From positions 1 through 44,304 of the forward strand of contig CANIQT010000014.1 of NCBI GenBank assembly GCA_947469885.1: a stretch of 44,304 bases of DNA. Reading direction: 5' to 3'. The number at the start of each line of letters is the position of its first letter. The stretch's first letter is position 1. The translations under genes and the position numbers were made by a program. This stretch comes from Bacteroidota bacterium (GTDB lineage Bacteria > Bacteroidota > Bacteroidia > 2-12-FULL-35-15). Positions 7,389 through 16,463 of the stretch are shown one piece after another. The notes beneath the pieces were generated by a model. That model had not been told where the DNA came from. It saw nothing but the letters and a program-made list of their open reading frames with translations, and made no database searches.

Positions 7389-8975
7389 ATGACATTACAA
7401 GAAGAAATAATCAGACGAAAAACATTTGGCATCATTGCTCACCCCGATGCAGGTAAAACCACATTGACCGAAAAGTTATTGTTGTTTGGCGGAGCTATTC
7501 AAACTGCAGGTGCTGTAAAATCAAACAAAATAAAAAAACACACTACTTCCGATTTTATGGAAATAGAGCGGCAACGTGGAATTTCGGTTGCTACTTCGGT
7601 AATGGGTTTTGAATACAGAGGCATAAAAATAAATTTGCTGGATACTCCCGGTCACGAAGATTTTGCTGAAGATACTTACCGGACGCTGACAGCTGTTGAT
7701 AGTGTAATTATGTTGATTGACTGCGCAAAAGGAGTGGAGCCTCAAACCCGCAAATTGCTTGAAGTTTGCCGGATGCGGAATACTCCCGTTATTGTTTTTA
7801 TCAATAAATTAGACAGAGAAGGAAAAAATCCCTTTGATTTGTTAGACGAAATTGAAAAAGAATTACGAATTGATTTGCGCCCTTTCAGTTGGCCTATTAG
7901 TATGGGTAAATCGTTTAAAGGCGTATATAATTTGTACGAAAAAAGTTTGACCATTTTTAATTCTGGCGAAAAACAAACGGATGAAAATTCGATTGAAATA
8001 AAAGATTTGAATGATGGTACACTGGATAGATTGATTGGTGAAGATTATGCAATTACATTGAGAAGTGATGTGGAGTTGATAGAAGCTGGTTATCCAAAAT
8101 TTGAAAAAGAGGAATATTTGGAAGCAATGGTTTCGCCTGTGTTTTTTGGTAGTGCTGTCAATAATTTTGGAGTGAAAGAATTGTTGGATGCCTTTATTGA
8201 AGTGGCTCCTGGACCCCTTGCAAGAACTACCGACACAAGAGAAGTGAAACCTGATGATAAAAATTTTTCAGGATTTGTTTTTAAGATTCATGCTAACCTC
8301 GACCCGAAACATCGCGATAGGATTGCTTTTTTAAGAATTGTTTCGGGTAAGTTTGAACGAAACAAAAATTATTTTCATGTGCGCGAAAACAGGAATCTGA
8401 AATTCTCTAATCCTACTGCTTTTATGGCTCAGGAGAAAAACGTGGTGGACGAAGCTTTTCCGGGTGATATTATAGGATTATACGATTCCAATAATTTTAA
8501 AATTGGAGATACATTAACCGAAGGTGAAAAGATGAATTTCAAAGGTATTCCTCAATTTTCGCCCGAACTGTTTAAATATGTGGTAAACACTGACCCATTG
8601 AAAACTAAACAACTAAACAAAGGGCTGGAACAACTTACGGATGAAGGAGTGGCACAGTTGTTTACCAAACGAACCGATAACCGAAAAGTATTGGGAACCG
8701 TGGGAGCCCTGCAATTTGAGGTGATTCAGCACCGCTTGAAAAGTGAATATTCGGCTTCGTGCAGTTACGAACACATTGACCTCTTCAAAGCTTGCTGGAT
8801 TGACAGTGCTGACAAACGAAAACTGGAAGAATTTATTCACGATAAGTTACATCACATTGCTTCGGACAAAGAAGGGCGACCGGTGTTTCTTGCCGAATCT
8901 TCTTGGGCATTGCAAATGGCTCAGGAAAAAAATCCGGACATTAAATTTTATTTTATTTCGGAGTTTAAGGATTAG
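7389..8975 (+). CDS. prfC: Peptide chain release factor 3
   Basis: A 528-residue translational GTPase that removes RF1/RF2 from the ribosome after termination. G motifs: AHPDAGKTT (17-25), RGIS switch I (63-66), DTPGH (85-89) and NKLD (139-142). The C-terminal domain III region is complete and ends in the normal position; length matches RF3. No frame defect is seen. Its start follows a strong hairpin directly, so expression may depend on readthrough from rplS or an attenuator-like control. Confidence 0.97.
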   Translation: MTLQEEIIRRKTFGIIAHPDAGKTTLTEKLLLFGGAIQTAGAVKSNKIKKHTTSDFMEIERQRGISVATSVMGFEYRGIKINLLDTPGHEDFAEDTYRTLTAVDSVIMLIDCAKGVEPQTRKLLEVCRMRNTPVIVFINKLDREGKNPFDLLDEIEKELRIDLRPFSWPISMGKSFKGVYNLYEKSLTIFNSGEKQTDENSIEIKDLNDGTLDRLIGEDYAITLRSDVELIEAGYPKFEKEEYLEAMVSPVFFGSAVNNFGVKELLDAFIEVAPGPLARTTDTREVKPDDKNFSGFVFKIHANLDPKHRDRIAFLRIVSGKFERNKNYFHVRENRNLKFSNPTAFMAQEKNVVDEAFPGDIIGLYDSNNFKIGDTLTEGEKMNFKGIPQFSPELFKYVVNTDPLKTKQLNKGLEQLTDEGVAQLFTKRTDNRKVLGTVGALQFEVIQHRLKSEYSASCSYEHIDLFKACWIDSADKRKLEEFIHDKLHHIASDKEGRPVFLAESSWALQMAQEKNPDIKFYFISEFKD

Positions 8976-9094
8976 TTTTTTCTTTCTCCGAATGGGCTTC
9001 TTTGCGAGTTTGGAGGTTATGTTTTAATTCCTAATTTTATTTCCAGACACATTCATTATTTTTCTTGTTCTTTTTATTAAAGGAGATTTTTTGA

Positions 9095-9102
9095 TAATTT
9101 TG
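9095..9102 (+). promoter_or_regulatory. Candidate -7 element for the 9117 gene
   Basis: TAATTTTG fits TAnnTTTG and lies 14 nt before the ATG at 9117, so transcription would start very near the start codon. No -33 match. Confidence 0.45.
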
Positions 9103-9116
9103 TAAAAAATAAAACT

Positions 9117-9392
9117 ATGACAACATTAGCTATCAGAAAAAGTTTGCAGGACTATATTCGTTTTGCCGATGAAAAAAAAATAAAAGCTCTTTTTACTATT
9201 GTGGAAGATGAAATTAATCAGAAACGCGATATTTGGACAAATGAGTTTATGAAGGAAATGAAACAACGCTCCCGCGAAATGGAAACAGGAAAAGTGAAAG
9301 GTGTGAGTTTTCAAAATGTGCAGAAAAAGGCAAAAGCCACCCTTTCTGTTTTTCACACCAGCCGAAACCCTAAACAAAAGTTCCGTAAATAA
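9117..9392 (+). CDS. Orphan antitoxin-like protein
   Basis: A 91-residue protein with the pattern of small Bacteroidota addiction-module proteins: MTTLAIRKSLQDYIRFADEKKIKALFTIVE, then a charged helix with WTNEFMKEMKQRS and GVSFQNVQKKAK (quoted in parts). Such proteins are normally followed by a RelE/ParE-type toxin. Here a terminator follows at once and no toxin frame is present. The last 15 residues (SVFHTSRNPKQKFRK) look unlike the usual C-terminus. The role is uncertain; solitary antitoxins can be remnants or regulators. Confidence 0.75.
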   Translation: MTTLAIRKSLQDYIRFADEKKIKALFTIVEDEINQKRDIWTNEFMKEMKQRSREMETGKVKGVSFQNVQKKAKATLSVFHTSRNPKQKFRK

Positions 9393-9427
9393 AAAAACTC
9401 CACGTATTGCTGCAAAGAGTTTTTTTG
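9391..9427 (+). terminator. Terminator of the antitoxin-like gene
   Basis: AAAAAAACTC / GAGTTTTTTT around a loop of about 16 nt, starting at the stop codon of the 9117-9392 gene. Symmetric A and T runs make it usable from either strand. Confidence 0.75.
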
Positions 9428-9496
9428 TTTACATGGAAGTGAGACGTTTCCTAATAATCGTCAAGAGTGGGAAGGACGCTCGCGACTGAGGAAAAA

Positions 9497-10897
9497 CTAT
9501 CTAAAGGATAATTTAGTGAAAATATAATCCTTCTTTTCCCTCTGAAACGAAATAAAACTTTTTCCTGCTGTTTTTATCACACAGTCCGTTCTAAAACCCA
9601 AAGGTCCACCTTTCTCATATTCTATAACTTTTTTTGAAGTATAATCTCCTGACTCATTAAATATTCCCGCTGTTAAATTTATTATCCTTCCTTTTCCATC
9701 TTCGCCTTTTAAGTTATATAAAAGCATTAATTTATTATTCACAACACTGGCGTAATGCCTGATTCGGTCTAATTCAGGAAAATTATAATAAATTAATCGT
9801 TCAACCTTTTTTTCCCATTTAAAGTTATTGTTTTCATCATAGTTAAAAACAATAATATTTCCAACTACAGTTGCTACCTGAGAACGCTCAGCCGGTCCAA
9901 CTTCAAATTCCCCCCTCTCTACAACAATTAAATAAAATCCTCCATTCTCCTTCATTTTGAAATTGGAAAGCTGGAAATAATCTTTTTTAATAGCTAATGA
10001 ACTTTGTATTGCTTTAAGAGGATTTGAGTTAATAACACCGGTATTAATATCTAAAACCGAAACACAAATATTTTGTTTATCATTAGCAGCACCACACAAC
10101 CCTGCAAATAAAACTTTACCTGTAATTACATTAAAAGACATATCATTAATTTTGCAGGAACTAAATTCAATATCAAAACTCCTTTGACTATTTTTTTTGA
10201 TGTTTTGAATATAAAACTTGTGCATTGCAGGTATATAAAAATAAATTGAACCATCTGAATTAAAACTTATATTGCCAATTTCTGCACCTGCATTAAGTTC
10301 AACAGTAAAGTTTCCTGTCGATACTATTTCATTATTGAAATCAATTACCTTATAATTAAAAATGTTATCATTGTTATTATGTGTTAATATTAATACCTGT
10401 GTCCCGTCTCCATCTGTTGATTGGATAAATAGTATTTCGAGAGGTTTATTTTCTACTACTTCCTGTTCCAATAGCGTTTTTGGTTGGCTTAGACTCTTGC
10501 CGGTATTAGCTGCAAATGACTGACTCAAGACTTGTTGAGTTTTCTTTTTATCAAAATTTTCTCCTAAATAAAGTAGTTTGCCGTTGTTAGTGAATAAATG
10601 GCAGTTGCCTGTATAAATGCTACTACCAGCAACTAAAAACTGACATGGAATATTTATATACTCTTTATAAACAGTTACTAATGATTCGATGTTAACACAT
10701 TCTATTTGTGAAAGAGCGAAACCTTTATGCAAAAAGTATATTTCCTTGCCATCCTGAGCTATAACTTCATGACTGTCCCAAATTCTATCCTAAGCTGATT
10801 TGGGACCACTTTCAACTGCAACGTCCAATGTTTGGCATTTTACAATTGCATTAATTGATAATATATTAATCAATATTAATGTGTAAATTTTTTTCAT
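9497..10897 (-). pseudogene. Secreted protein gene interrupted by an in-frame TAG
   Basis: From ATG 10897 the frame encodes a signal peptide (MKKIYTLILINILSINAIVKC) and 13 more residues (ending GPKSA), then TAG at codon 36 (10792-10790), then continues open as DRIWDSHEVIAQDGKEIYFL through to 9497. With that codon sense, the product is a 466-residue secreted protein. The body has repeated beta-type blocks (ISFNSDGSIYFYI, YVQNIKK, NIIVFNYDENNNF) and may be a beta-propeller, but no family is recognised. The part after the stop could only start at TTG 10732 without a signal peptide. TAG is used as a normal stop elsewhere here, so recoding is unlikely. Nonsense mutation or sequence error. Confidence 0.75.
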
Positions 10898-10979
10898 TTT
10901 CTGTTTGTTTTGGTTGTTGAGTTTATCGAAACATTAATTTGTTTGTAAATATATTTAATTTATTAAAGGCAACTAAAAA

Positions 10980-11017
10980 AAACAATCCCGCCATTTTTTA
11001 AAAACGCGGGATTGTTT
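10980..11017 (-). terminator. Strong rho-independent terminator
   Basis: A 12-bp perfect stem AAACAATCCCGC / GCGGGATTGTTT with a 14-nt loop. On the minus strand it is followed by a run of U. It lies downstream of the 11380-12108 gene and beyond the 21-bp repeat array, so the array is probably transcribed with that gene. Confidence 0.85.
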
Positions 11018-11091
11018 CCATTCTAAAATTCTAAAAATTTTAAACCGCTCAATTTTTGCCCTTCCCAAAAATGGTTGTTTCTGAACGGAAA

Positions 11092-11322
11092 TCTGTCATA
11101 CTGTCGTCCTGTTTCATCATTATTCCATCCCATTCTGTCATATTGGCATTCCTTTCCATCATTTTCCTCTCCCGTCCCATCATTCTCCTCTCCCGTCCCA
11201 TCATTCTCCCATCCGTCCCCATCATTCTCCCATCCGTCCCCATCATTTTCCTCTCCCGTCCCATCATTCTCCCATCCGTCCCCATCATTTTCCTCTCCCG
11301 TCCCATCATTTTCCTCTCCCGT
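11092..11322. repeat. 21-bp minisatellite, two unit types
   Basis: Eight clean 21-bp units run from 11155 to 11322, for example CCCATCATTCTCCTCTCCCG+T and CCCATCATTCTCCCATCCGT+C. The two variants are interleaved. About three older, diverged units precede them (11092-11154). The plus strand is strongly pyrimidine-rich. Because 21 is a multiple of three, frames are open on both strands; the minus frame would encode repeats such as MMGRERK and MMGTDGR. I see no start signal or composition that supports translation. Confidence 0.95.
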
Positions 11323-11379
11323 CCCATCTTATTCCGGGTTCATATTTGTAAATTCGTATTTATTCGTAATTCGTAACCC

Positions 11380-12108
11380 CTACCTCCTCTTCCCCCTCGT
11401 AAACTTAATCCTCGTTATCAACCTTGCCTGCGCACTTGTCGCCCCATAAAGCCCCTTCACATAATTCTTAACTTTCAATGCCGTATCCACCATCCCAGTT
11501 CCCGCATCATACAAAGCCTTATTCCTTACCACCCTCGCCCCGTCCACAGGCGCAATCACAGCCCCAATCCCGTCATTCTGCCCCTTCAGGCTCGTGTACA
11601 AAGCCTGCAAAGTCACCACCTTTATCGGCACCTCATTTGGCGCATAATTACCATCCAAACTCAAAAAAGTCACAAACTCATTAAAAGTATCTGCCTTATT
11701 CACAAAACTCTGGTGGCTTGTCGAAACATGAGCCGGGTCAGGCGTCCCGTCAGGCAACCTCACCACTTTTACCCCAAAACCTCTTATTTTATCAGCCAGC
11801 CTCTTCGCATCCTTTTTCGCCTGTGCACTCGCATTCGTGCTGTTAAAATTATTAATCACCTTAGTCACCAGTTTATTCAACGGTGCAAAAATAATATCCC
11901 GTGCATTTATCAAACCCGCTGCCTTAGCCAGTGCCGTAGTCAGCGTACCCTGTGCAGTATCACCCGTTCCCCATTGCGTAGTCAAATTCGCAATCGTCAA
12001 AGCAGTATTACTCGGTGCGTAGTCTGCACCAAACCCGGTACACCCGTCAATAACCAATTTAAAATTTGCAATATTTATTGCATGTCCTGTTTCTCAAGTT
12101 GAAGCCAT
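11380..12108 (-). pseudogene. Orphan Bacteroidota protein with in-frame TGA at codon 5
   Basis: From ATG 12108 the frame reads MAST, TGA (12096-12094), then ETGHAINIANFKLVIDGCTGFGADY and on to the stop at 11380, for 242 residues in all. The N-terminus (MAST-x-ETGH...NIANF...CTGFG) matches, from memory, uncharacterised Bacteroidota proteins that begin the same way, so the stop is probably a defect at a sense codon. Otherwise translation would have to start at TTG 12057. The rest looks helical (AKAAGLINARDII, AKKDAKRLADKIRGFG). There is no signal peptide. Codon use differs from neighbours: third-position G and AGG arginine codons are frequent near the C-terminus, and GC content is visibly higher, suggesting transfer. 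Function unknown. Confidence 0.78.
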
Positions 12109-12334
12109 TTTGTTTTTGTTTTTTTAGTTAATAATAATTGAATTGATTTTTCAAATTGATAAAAGAGATAAAATAAAAAATCCGGTTCCAAACAATTTGA
12201 AAACCGAACCTGTTCTTCCGTTTAAAGAACGCTATTATATACGTATAAAAAGAAAGTTGATTAAATAAACGCAGTAAAATAAATGAAGATAAAAACAACG
12301 AAACCTCTGAAACTGCCGTCAATATAGCGTTTGT

Positions 12335-12350
12335 GGGGGGGGGGGGGGGG
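12335..12350 (+). repeat. Homopolymer run of 16 G
   Basis: Sixteen consecutive G in an AT-rich region, 227 nt upstream of the start of the 11380-12108 gene on the opposite strand. Runs of this length are unstable in replication and in sequencing. Confidence 0.95.
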
Positions 12351-12544
12351 TAAACAAATTTCCGTTTTTTGCACTTCGTGCAGCAGTGGCGGTGTTTGGG
12401 GGCAATAATGGCATTTTAAAAACCATGTGTGAGTGTTTAAAAGTTTTCGAGTGTAAAATAACTAAATCTAAATTTAAAAAGCAAATTTATTTATAGGAAA
12501 TTACTTAACGGTTGCCCGAGGTGATACACTGTCAAACTAAACCC

Positions 12545-12618
12545 GATTGTAGTGGAAATCCTTTTTTCGTGAGTTAGCATTTTTTGGAGGGGTAGGGAAA
12601 AAGATTGTAGCGTAAAGC
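12545..12618 (+). repeat. Dispersed intergenic repeat, copy A
   Basis: Matches 27401-27469 in the same orientation. Shared blocks are GATTGyAGyGrAAATCCTTT at the left and AAAGATTGTAGCGTAAAGC at the right. Both copies lie between genes. Confidence 0.85.
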
Positions 12619-12720
12619 GGGAAGGCATTGACGAACGAAGTAGTACGCGTTCTTTCCAAATAATTTTTAAATTCTACGAATAACGAATTTTGCCGAATAA
12701 CGAATCCCAATTGCTTATTG

Positions 12721-12768
12721 CCTAATGCCTAATGACCAATGACCAATGACTAATGAACTGATGAACCA
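12721..12768 (+). repeat. Heptamer repeat cluster (nnyAATG)
   Basis: Seven or so 7-bp units of the kind CCTAATG, ACCAATG and ACTAATG in tandem, immediately before surE. Similar units occur at 17435-17482 and, inverted, near 16376-16410. Confidence 0.85.
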
Positions 12769-12844
12769 ATTATCAACAATAGAATGTGAATGTATTTTCA
12801 AATCCTTTCGTTTCCCTGTTTTAATTACCACTATTTTTACGCAA

Positions 12845-13621
12845 ATGAAAAAACAACGACCGCTTATTTTAGTAACCAACGATGATGGAATAACAGCTCC
12901 CGGCATTGTTGCGCTGGTGGAGGTGATGAAGGGGCTGGGTGATGTAGTGGTGATTGCGCCCGACAAAGCCCAGTCGGGCATGGGGCATGCCATTACCATT
13001 AACGGAATTTTGCGATTGCACAAAACCAAAACACATGGGATTGCGGAAGAGTACAGCTGCACGGGCACTCCGGTGGATTGTGTGAAGTTTGCGGTGAACA
13101 AAATTTTGAAACGAAAACCCGATTTGTGTGTTTCGGGGGTTAATCATGGCAGCAATATGTCTATCAATGTCATTTATTCTGGAACCATGTCGGCTGCTGT
13201 AGAAGGGGCTATTGAGGGTATTCCTTCCATCGGTTTTTCGCTTTGCGATTATGCGCATGATGCTGATTTTGCTCCGGCAAAAAAAATCATTAAAACCATT
13301 GCGGAAAGTGTTTTGAAAAATGGTTTGCCAAAAGAGGTGTGTTTAAATGTGAATATTCCAAAGGTGAAGTTTGCAAAAATAAAGGGAATTAAAATTTGTC
13401 GTCAGGCTCGCGCCAATTGGATTGAAGAGCTAGACGAACGGCTTGACCCAAGCGGAAAGCCGTATTATTGGCTCACAGGTAAGTTCGAAAATTATGATAA
13501 AGGAAAAACGGATACGGATGTGTGGGCGATAGAAAATAATTATGTTTCCGTGGTGCCTGTTCAGTTTGATATGACTGCACATAAAGCAATTAAAGAAATT
13601 GAAAACCGATGGAAGTATTAG
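12845..13621 (+). CDS. surE: 5'/3'-nucleotidase SurE
   Basis: A 258-residue metal-dependent nucleoside monophosphate phosphatase. Active-site residues can be placed: D13 and D14 in VTNDDG, S44 in IAPDKAQSGMGHA, N100 in VSGVNHGSN. Length is normal. A longer in-frame opening from 12746 is only the translation of heptamer repeats, so I chose ATG 12845 (MKKQRPLILVTNDDG). It heads a cluster with the small membrane protein gene and lpxB. No hairpin follows; a dispersed palindrome does. Confidence 0.96.
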   Translation: MKKQRPLILVTNDDGITAPGIVALVEVMKGLGDVVVIAPDKAQSGMGHAITINGILRLHKTKTHGIAEEYSCTGTPVDCVKFAVNKILKRKPDLCVSGVNHGSNMSINVIYSGTMSAAVEGAIEGIPSIGFSLCDYAHDADFAPAKKIIKTIAESVLKNGLPKEVCLNVNIPKVKFAKIKGIKICRQARANWIEELDERLDPSGKPYYWLTGKFENYDKGKTDTDVWAIENNYVSVVPVQFDMTAHKAIKEIENRWKY

Positions 13622-13656
13622 GAATTAAAAGTGCAGCGGCAAGTGAGTTAGCAATT

Positions 13657-13682
13657 CCCTCTCGAGAGGGGTAGGGGGGGAT
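13657..13682 (+). repeat. GC-rich palindromic element, short copy
   Basis: Perfect palindrome CCCTCTCGAGAGGG followed by GTAGGGGGGG. It belongs with the elements at 15144-15188, 26181-26253 and 27536-27579, which share a CCCCTCyCC / GGrGAGGGG stem next to a G-rich or C-rich tail. Confidence 0.7.
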
Positions 13683-13735
13683 TACAATTTGTAAATTCGT
13701 TTTGATACGTTTATTAGTAACCCGTAATTCGTAAA

Positions 13736-14011
13736 ATGAAAGAATTAGATTTTGATAAAGTTTGGTTGGGAATTATTTATGGAATACTAATTCCTCCATT
13801 GGTATTTGGGCTGTATTATTTATTTGTGAACGAGCATAATTTGAAACGAATAAATGTGAGTCTTTGTATGGTGGCAAATCTTGCTCCGTTTTATTTAACG
13901 TTGAACAAAGAACTGTACAAAGCCACCAAAGGGGTGTTGATAGGCACTTTTATATGGGCAGGAGTAATTGCCTACCTTAGTTTTTTCACTGATTATCTCC
14001 GCATTTTATAA
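13736..14011 (+). CDS. Small membrane protein between surE and lpxB
   Basis: A 91-residue protein with three hydrophobic segments (about residues 9-30, 39-56 and 64-85) and a charged N-terminus (MKELDFDKVWLG). No family name is known to me, though small membrane proteins at this position next to lpxB are found in Bacteroidota. Its stop is directly followed by the lpxB ATG (TAA-ATG at 14009-14014), so the two are translated from one message. A role in envelope assembly follows only from position. Confidence 0.85.
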   Translation: MKELDFDKVWLGIIYGILIPPLVFGLYYLFVNEHNLKRINVSLCMVANLAPFYLTLNKELYKATKGVLIGTFIWAGVIAYLSFFTDYLRIL

Positions 14012-15118
14012 ATGAAGTACTACATCATTGCAGGCGAAGCATCGGGCGATTTGCACGCATCCAATTTAATGAAGGAATTGAAAGTGTTGGACACAAGTGC
14101 CCGTTTCCGTTGCTGGGGTGGCGATTTGATGCAGGCGCAAGGAGCAGAGTTGGTAAAACATTATCGCGATTTGGCGTTTATGGGTTTTACGGAAGTGTTG
14201 ATGAACCTGAGAACTATTTTAAAAAACATTGATGTTTGTAAAAAAGATATAATTCAGCACAAACCGGATGTATTGATTTTGGTGGATTATCCGGGGTTTA
14301 ATTTGCGTGTTGCTGAATTTGCAAAAGCAAATGGCATAAAAGTGTTCTATTATATTTCTCCACAAATATGGGCTTGGAAACAATCACGCGTTCATAAAAT
14401 AAAACGGATAGTGGACAAGATGTTTGTTATTCTACCATTCGAAAAAGAGTTTTACAAACGCTTTGATATGGAGGTAGATTTTGTGGGACATCCGCTGTTG
14501 GATGCGGTTGCAAATTATGCTGCTCAATCCAATTCATTATCTGTAACCACTGAAAAACCAATTATTGCCATATTGCCTGGCAGCCGTAAACAGGAAATAG
14601 CAACCATGCTTCCGATGATGCTGGCAATGAAAAAACAGTATTCCGATTATCAGTTTGTGATAGCAGGTGCACCTTCGCAAACCAAAGAATATTATCAAAC
14701 ATTTATTGCAGGGGCGGATGTGAAAATTGTTTTTAACGAAACGTATCAGTTGTTGCAAAAAGCAGAAGCGGCATTGGTTACTTCGGGTACTGCCACTTTG
14801 GAAACTGCTTTGTTCAACGTGCCAGAAGTGGTGTGTTACAAAGGAGGAGCAATATCTTTTGCGATTGCAAAACAGTTGGTGAAAGTAAAGTACATTTCAC
14901 TTGTCAATTTAATTATGGACAAGGAAATTGTGAAAGAATTAATTCAAAACGAATTGAACGAAAAAAATTTGAAAGAAGAATTGGATAAATTATTAAATCC
15001 ATTTCCAAGAAAAATGATGTTAACTAACTTTTCGGAATTGAGAGCAAAATTGGGTGGTTCGGGTGCATCAAAAAAAACAGCAGAATTAATGATTAATTAT
15101 TTAAAACAAAACAAATAA
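14012..15118 (+). CDS. lpxB: Lipid-A-disaccharide synthase
   Basis: A 368-residue peripheral inner-membrane glycosyltransferase. It joins UDP-2,3-diacylglucosamine and lipid X to form the beta-1,6 disaccharide of lipid A. Motifs: IAGEASGDLHASNLM at the start, CWGGDLMQAQGAELV, YYISPQIWAWKQSRV, FVGHPLLD, ILPGSRKQEI, and SGTATLETALFNVPEVVCYK. Length is normal for GT19 family members. It overlaps no gene but is translationally adjacent to the small membrane protein before it. Confidence 0.97.
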   Translation: MKYYIIAGEASGDLHASNLMKELKVLDTSARFRCWGGDLMQAQGAELVKHYRDLAFMGFTEVLMNLRTILKNIDVCKKDIIQHKPDVLILVDYPGFNLRVAEFAKANGIKVFYYISPQIWAWKQSRVHKIKRIVDKMFVILPFEKEFYKRFDMEVDFVGHPLLDAVANYAAQSNSLSVTTEKPIIAILPGSRKQEIATMLPMMLAMKKQYSDYQFVIAGAPSQTKEYYQTFIAGADVKIVFNETYQLLQKAEAALVTSGTATLETALFNVPEVVCYKGGAISFAIAKQLVKVKYISLVNLIMDKEIVKELIQNELNEKNLKEELDKLLNPFPRKMMLTNFSELRAKLGGSGASKKTAELMINYLKQNK

Positions 15119-15143
15119 AAATTAAGTACATACTTCAAGTCCT

Positions 15144-15188
15144 GGCTCCCCTCCCCTTTTTTCAAGGGGAGGGGTCGGGGGTGAGGTC
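15144..15188 (+). repeat. GC-rich palindromic element, inverted copy
   Basis: A hairpin CCCCTCCCCTT / AAGGGGAGGGG flanked by GGCT on the left and TCGGGGGTGAGGTC on the right. Its reverse complement is almost identical to 27536-27579. It ends 6 nt before the SpoIID-like ATG at 15195 and could also influence translation or termination. Confidence 0.88.
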
Positions 15189-15194
15189 TAAAAA

Positions 15195-16373
15195 ATGAAA
15201 AAGCTGCTCATTATATTTATCTCATACATTCTTTTCACTTCTTTTGTAAGACCTGAAAACCTTACTTCGGTGAGCATTCGGATAATGACCACAAGAGTTA
15301 TTACTACTGTTGTATTTTCTCCTACCTCTGGCGATTACCTGGTGTATGGCGATGGAGAGTTATTAAAAGATTACGACCCAACAGGAATTTTTCAAATGAG
15401 CATTGACAAAGATTCGATTCTTTTAAAAACTTTTGAACGCACCATCGGAAAATTTGCTTCACTTAAATTTTATTCAAAAGAAAATGTGGGAGAGTTTAAA
15501 ATAAAAGCAGTTGTTCCAACAAGTCGAGTACGAACCTATGATGGTAACTTGGAGGTATCATTAACACCCGATAAAGCACAGTTTTTATTAATCAATAAAG
15601 TAAGTCTCGAAAATTATATTGCAGGTGTTGTGCAGTCGGAAGCGGGTAAAAATATTAGTTTGGAATACTATAAATTACAAGCAATTTTATGCCGTACTTT
15701 TTTGTTGTCCCACCTCAATCGTCACGAACCGGAAGGTTTTCAGCTGTGTGATGATGTGCATTGCCAGGCATATTTAAACAAGGGAACCGAAGCAAACATT
15801 GTGAAAGGAGTTTTTGAAACCAAGGGTTTGGTAATTGTTGATAATGATTTAAACTTGATTACATCAGCATTTCATTCCAATTGCGGGGGAGTTACCTGCA
15901 ACTCGCAGGATGTATGGTCAATTTCTACTTCGTATTTAAAATCGGTAAAGGATACCTTTTGTTTGCATAGTTTCAATGCAGTTTGGCAACGTACTGTTCC
16001 GCTCGAAGACTGGAAAGCCTATCTTCAACTCAAACATAAATACCCTGTGGATGATAGTTCAAAATTTGCAGGTGCCACATCTTATTCGCAAGCTAATGGC
16101 AGGAATATTTTTTTCATGGATAGAAATTTAAAAATTCCTTTAAAAACCATTCGTGCTGATTTTAAATTGCGCTCCACTTATTTCTCCATCGAACAAATTG
16201 GTGATTCGGTTCGGTTCAACGGGCGTGGTTATGGTCATGGTGTGGGGCTATGCCAGGAAGGTGCAATGCGCCAAGCAGTACTTGGTTATTCTTATAAAAG
16301 CATTCTCAATTTTTATTACAAAGACGTTCATCTTGTTGACTTATCAGCATTGAGTTATTTCCGGCAGGAGTAG
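15195..16373 (+). CDS. SpoIID/LytB domain protein
   Basis: A 392-residue exported protein with an N-terminal signal segment (MKKLLIIFISYILFTSFV). The SpoIID core is clear: LENYIAGVVQSEAG with the conserved glutamate, then LQAILCRTFLL, HSNCGGVT, and the C-terminal GRGYGHGVGLCQEGAMRQA. SpoIID proteins are lytic transglycosylases acting on denuded glycan strands. Non-sporulating Bacteroidota carry such proteins in the periplasm, where they probably remodel peptidoglycan. The lpxB-side palindrome precedes it closely. Ends with TAG. Confidence 0.92.
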   Translation: MKKLLIIFISYILFTSFVRPENLTSVSIRIMTTRVITTVVFSPTSGDYLVYGDGELLKDYDPTGIFQMSIDKDSILLKTFERTIGKFASLKFYSKENVGEFKIKAVVPTSRVRTYDGNLEVSLTPDKAQFLLINKVSLENYIAGVVQSEAGKNISLEYYKLQAILCRTFLLSHLNRHEPEGFQLCDDVHCQAYLNKGTEANIVKGVFETKGLVIVDNDLNLITSAFHSNCGGVTCNSQDVWSISTSYLKSVKDTFCLHSFNAVWQRTVPLEDWKAYLQLKHKYPVDDSSKFAGATSYSQANGRNIFFMDRNLKIPLKTIRADFKLRSTYFSIEQIGDSVRFNGRGYGHGVGLCQEGAMRQAVLGYSYKSILNFYYKDVHLVDLSALSYFRQE

Positions 16374-16419
16374 GTTTGTCATTGGTTCATTCGTCATTAG
16401 TCGGTCCCTTCAAAATAAT

Positions 16420-16460
16420 TTCTTTGTGTATCTTCGTGCCCTTAGTGCCTCAGTGGTATA
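16420..16460 (+). repeat. Intergenic repeat of CTTTGTGTATCTTCGTG type
   Basis: The stretch TTTCTTTGTGTATCTTCGTG continues with CCCTTAGTGCCTCAGTGGT. Near-periodic blocks of about 9-10 bp with GTG ends are a form of intergenic repeat I recall from several bacterial phyla. It lies directly upstream of the DUF2279 gene. Confidence 0.5.
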
Positions 16461-16463
16461 TTC

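Larger units (their letters stand above)
12109..12844. other. Gene-free stretch with a G16 run and short repeats
   Basis: No supported gene lies between the orphan gene and surE. The stretch holds a weak inverted repeat CGGTT / AACCG near 12183-12210, a run of 16 G (12335-12350), one copy of a dispersed repeat (12545-12618), CGAATAACGAAT repeats near 12678-12705, and heptamer repeats (12721-12768). Together these look like a collection site for low-complexity sequence. Confidence 0.7.

Noticed and set aside
11049..11327. A 92-residue protein of MMGRERK/MMGTDGR repeats
   Set aside because: Both strands are open because the 21-bp period is divisible by three; there is no start signal, no family and extreme low complexity.
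10790..12096. Reassigned stop codons (TAG or TGA read as amino acids)
   Set aside because: TAG and TGA end several intact genes here (for example prfC and the SpoIID-like gene with TAG; the HNH gene and the 35033 gene with TGA). No selenocysteine-like hairpin was seen.
12746..12844. Extended N-terminus of SurE
   Set aside because: It translates heptamer repeats and an intergenic tail; the SurE motif starts normally at ATG 12845.
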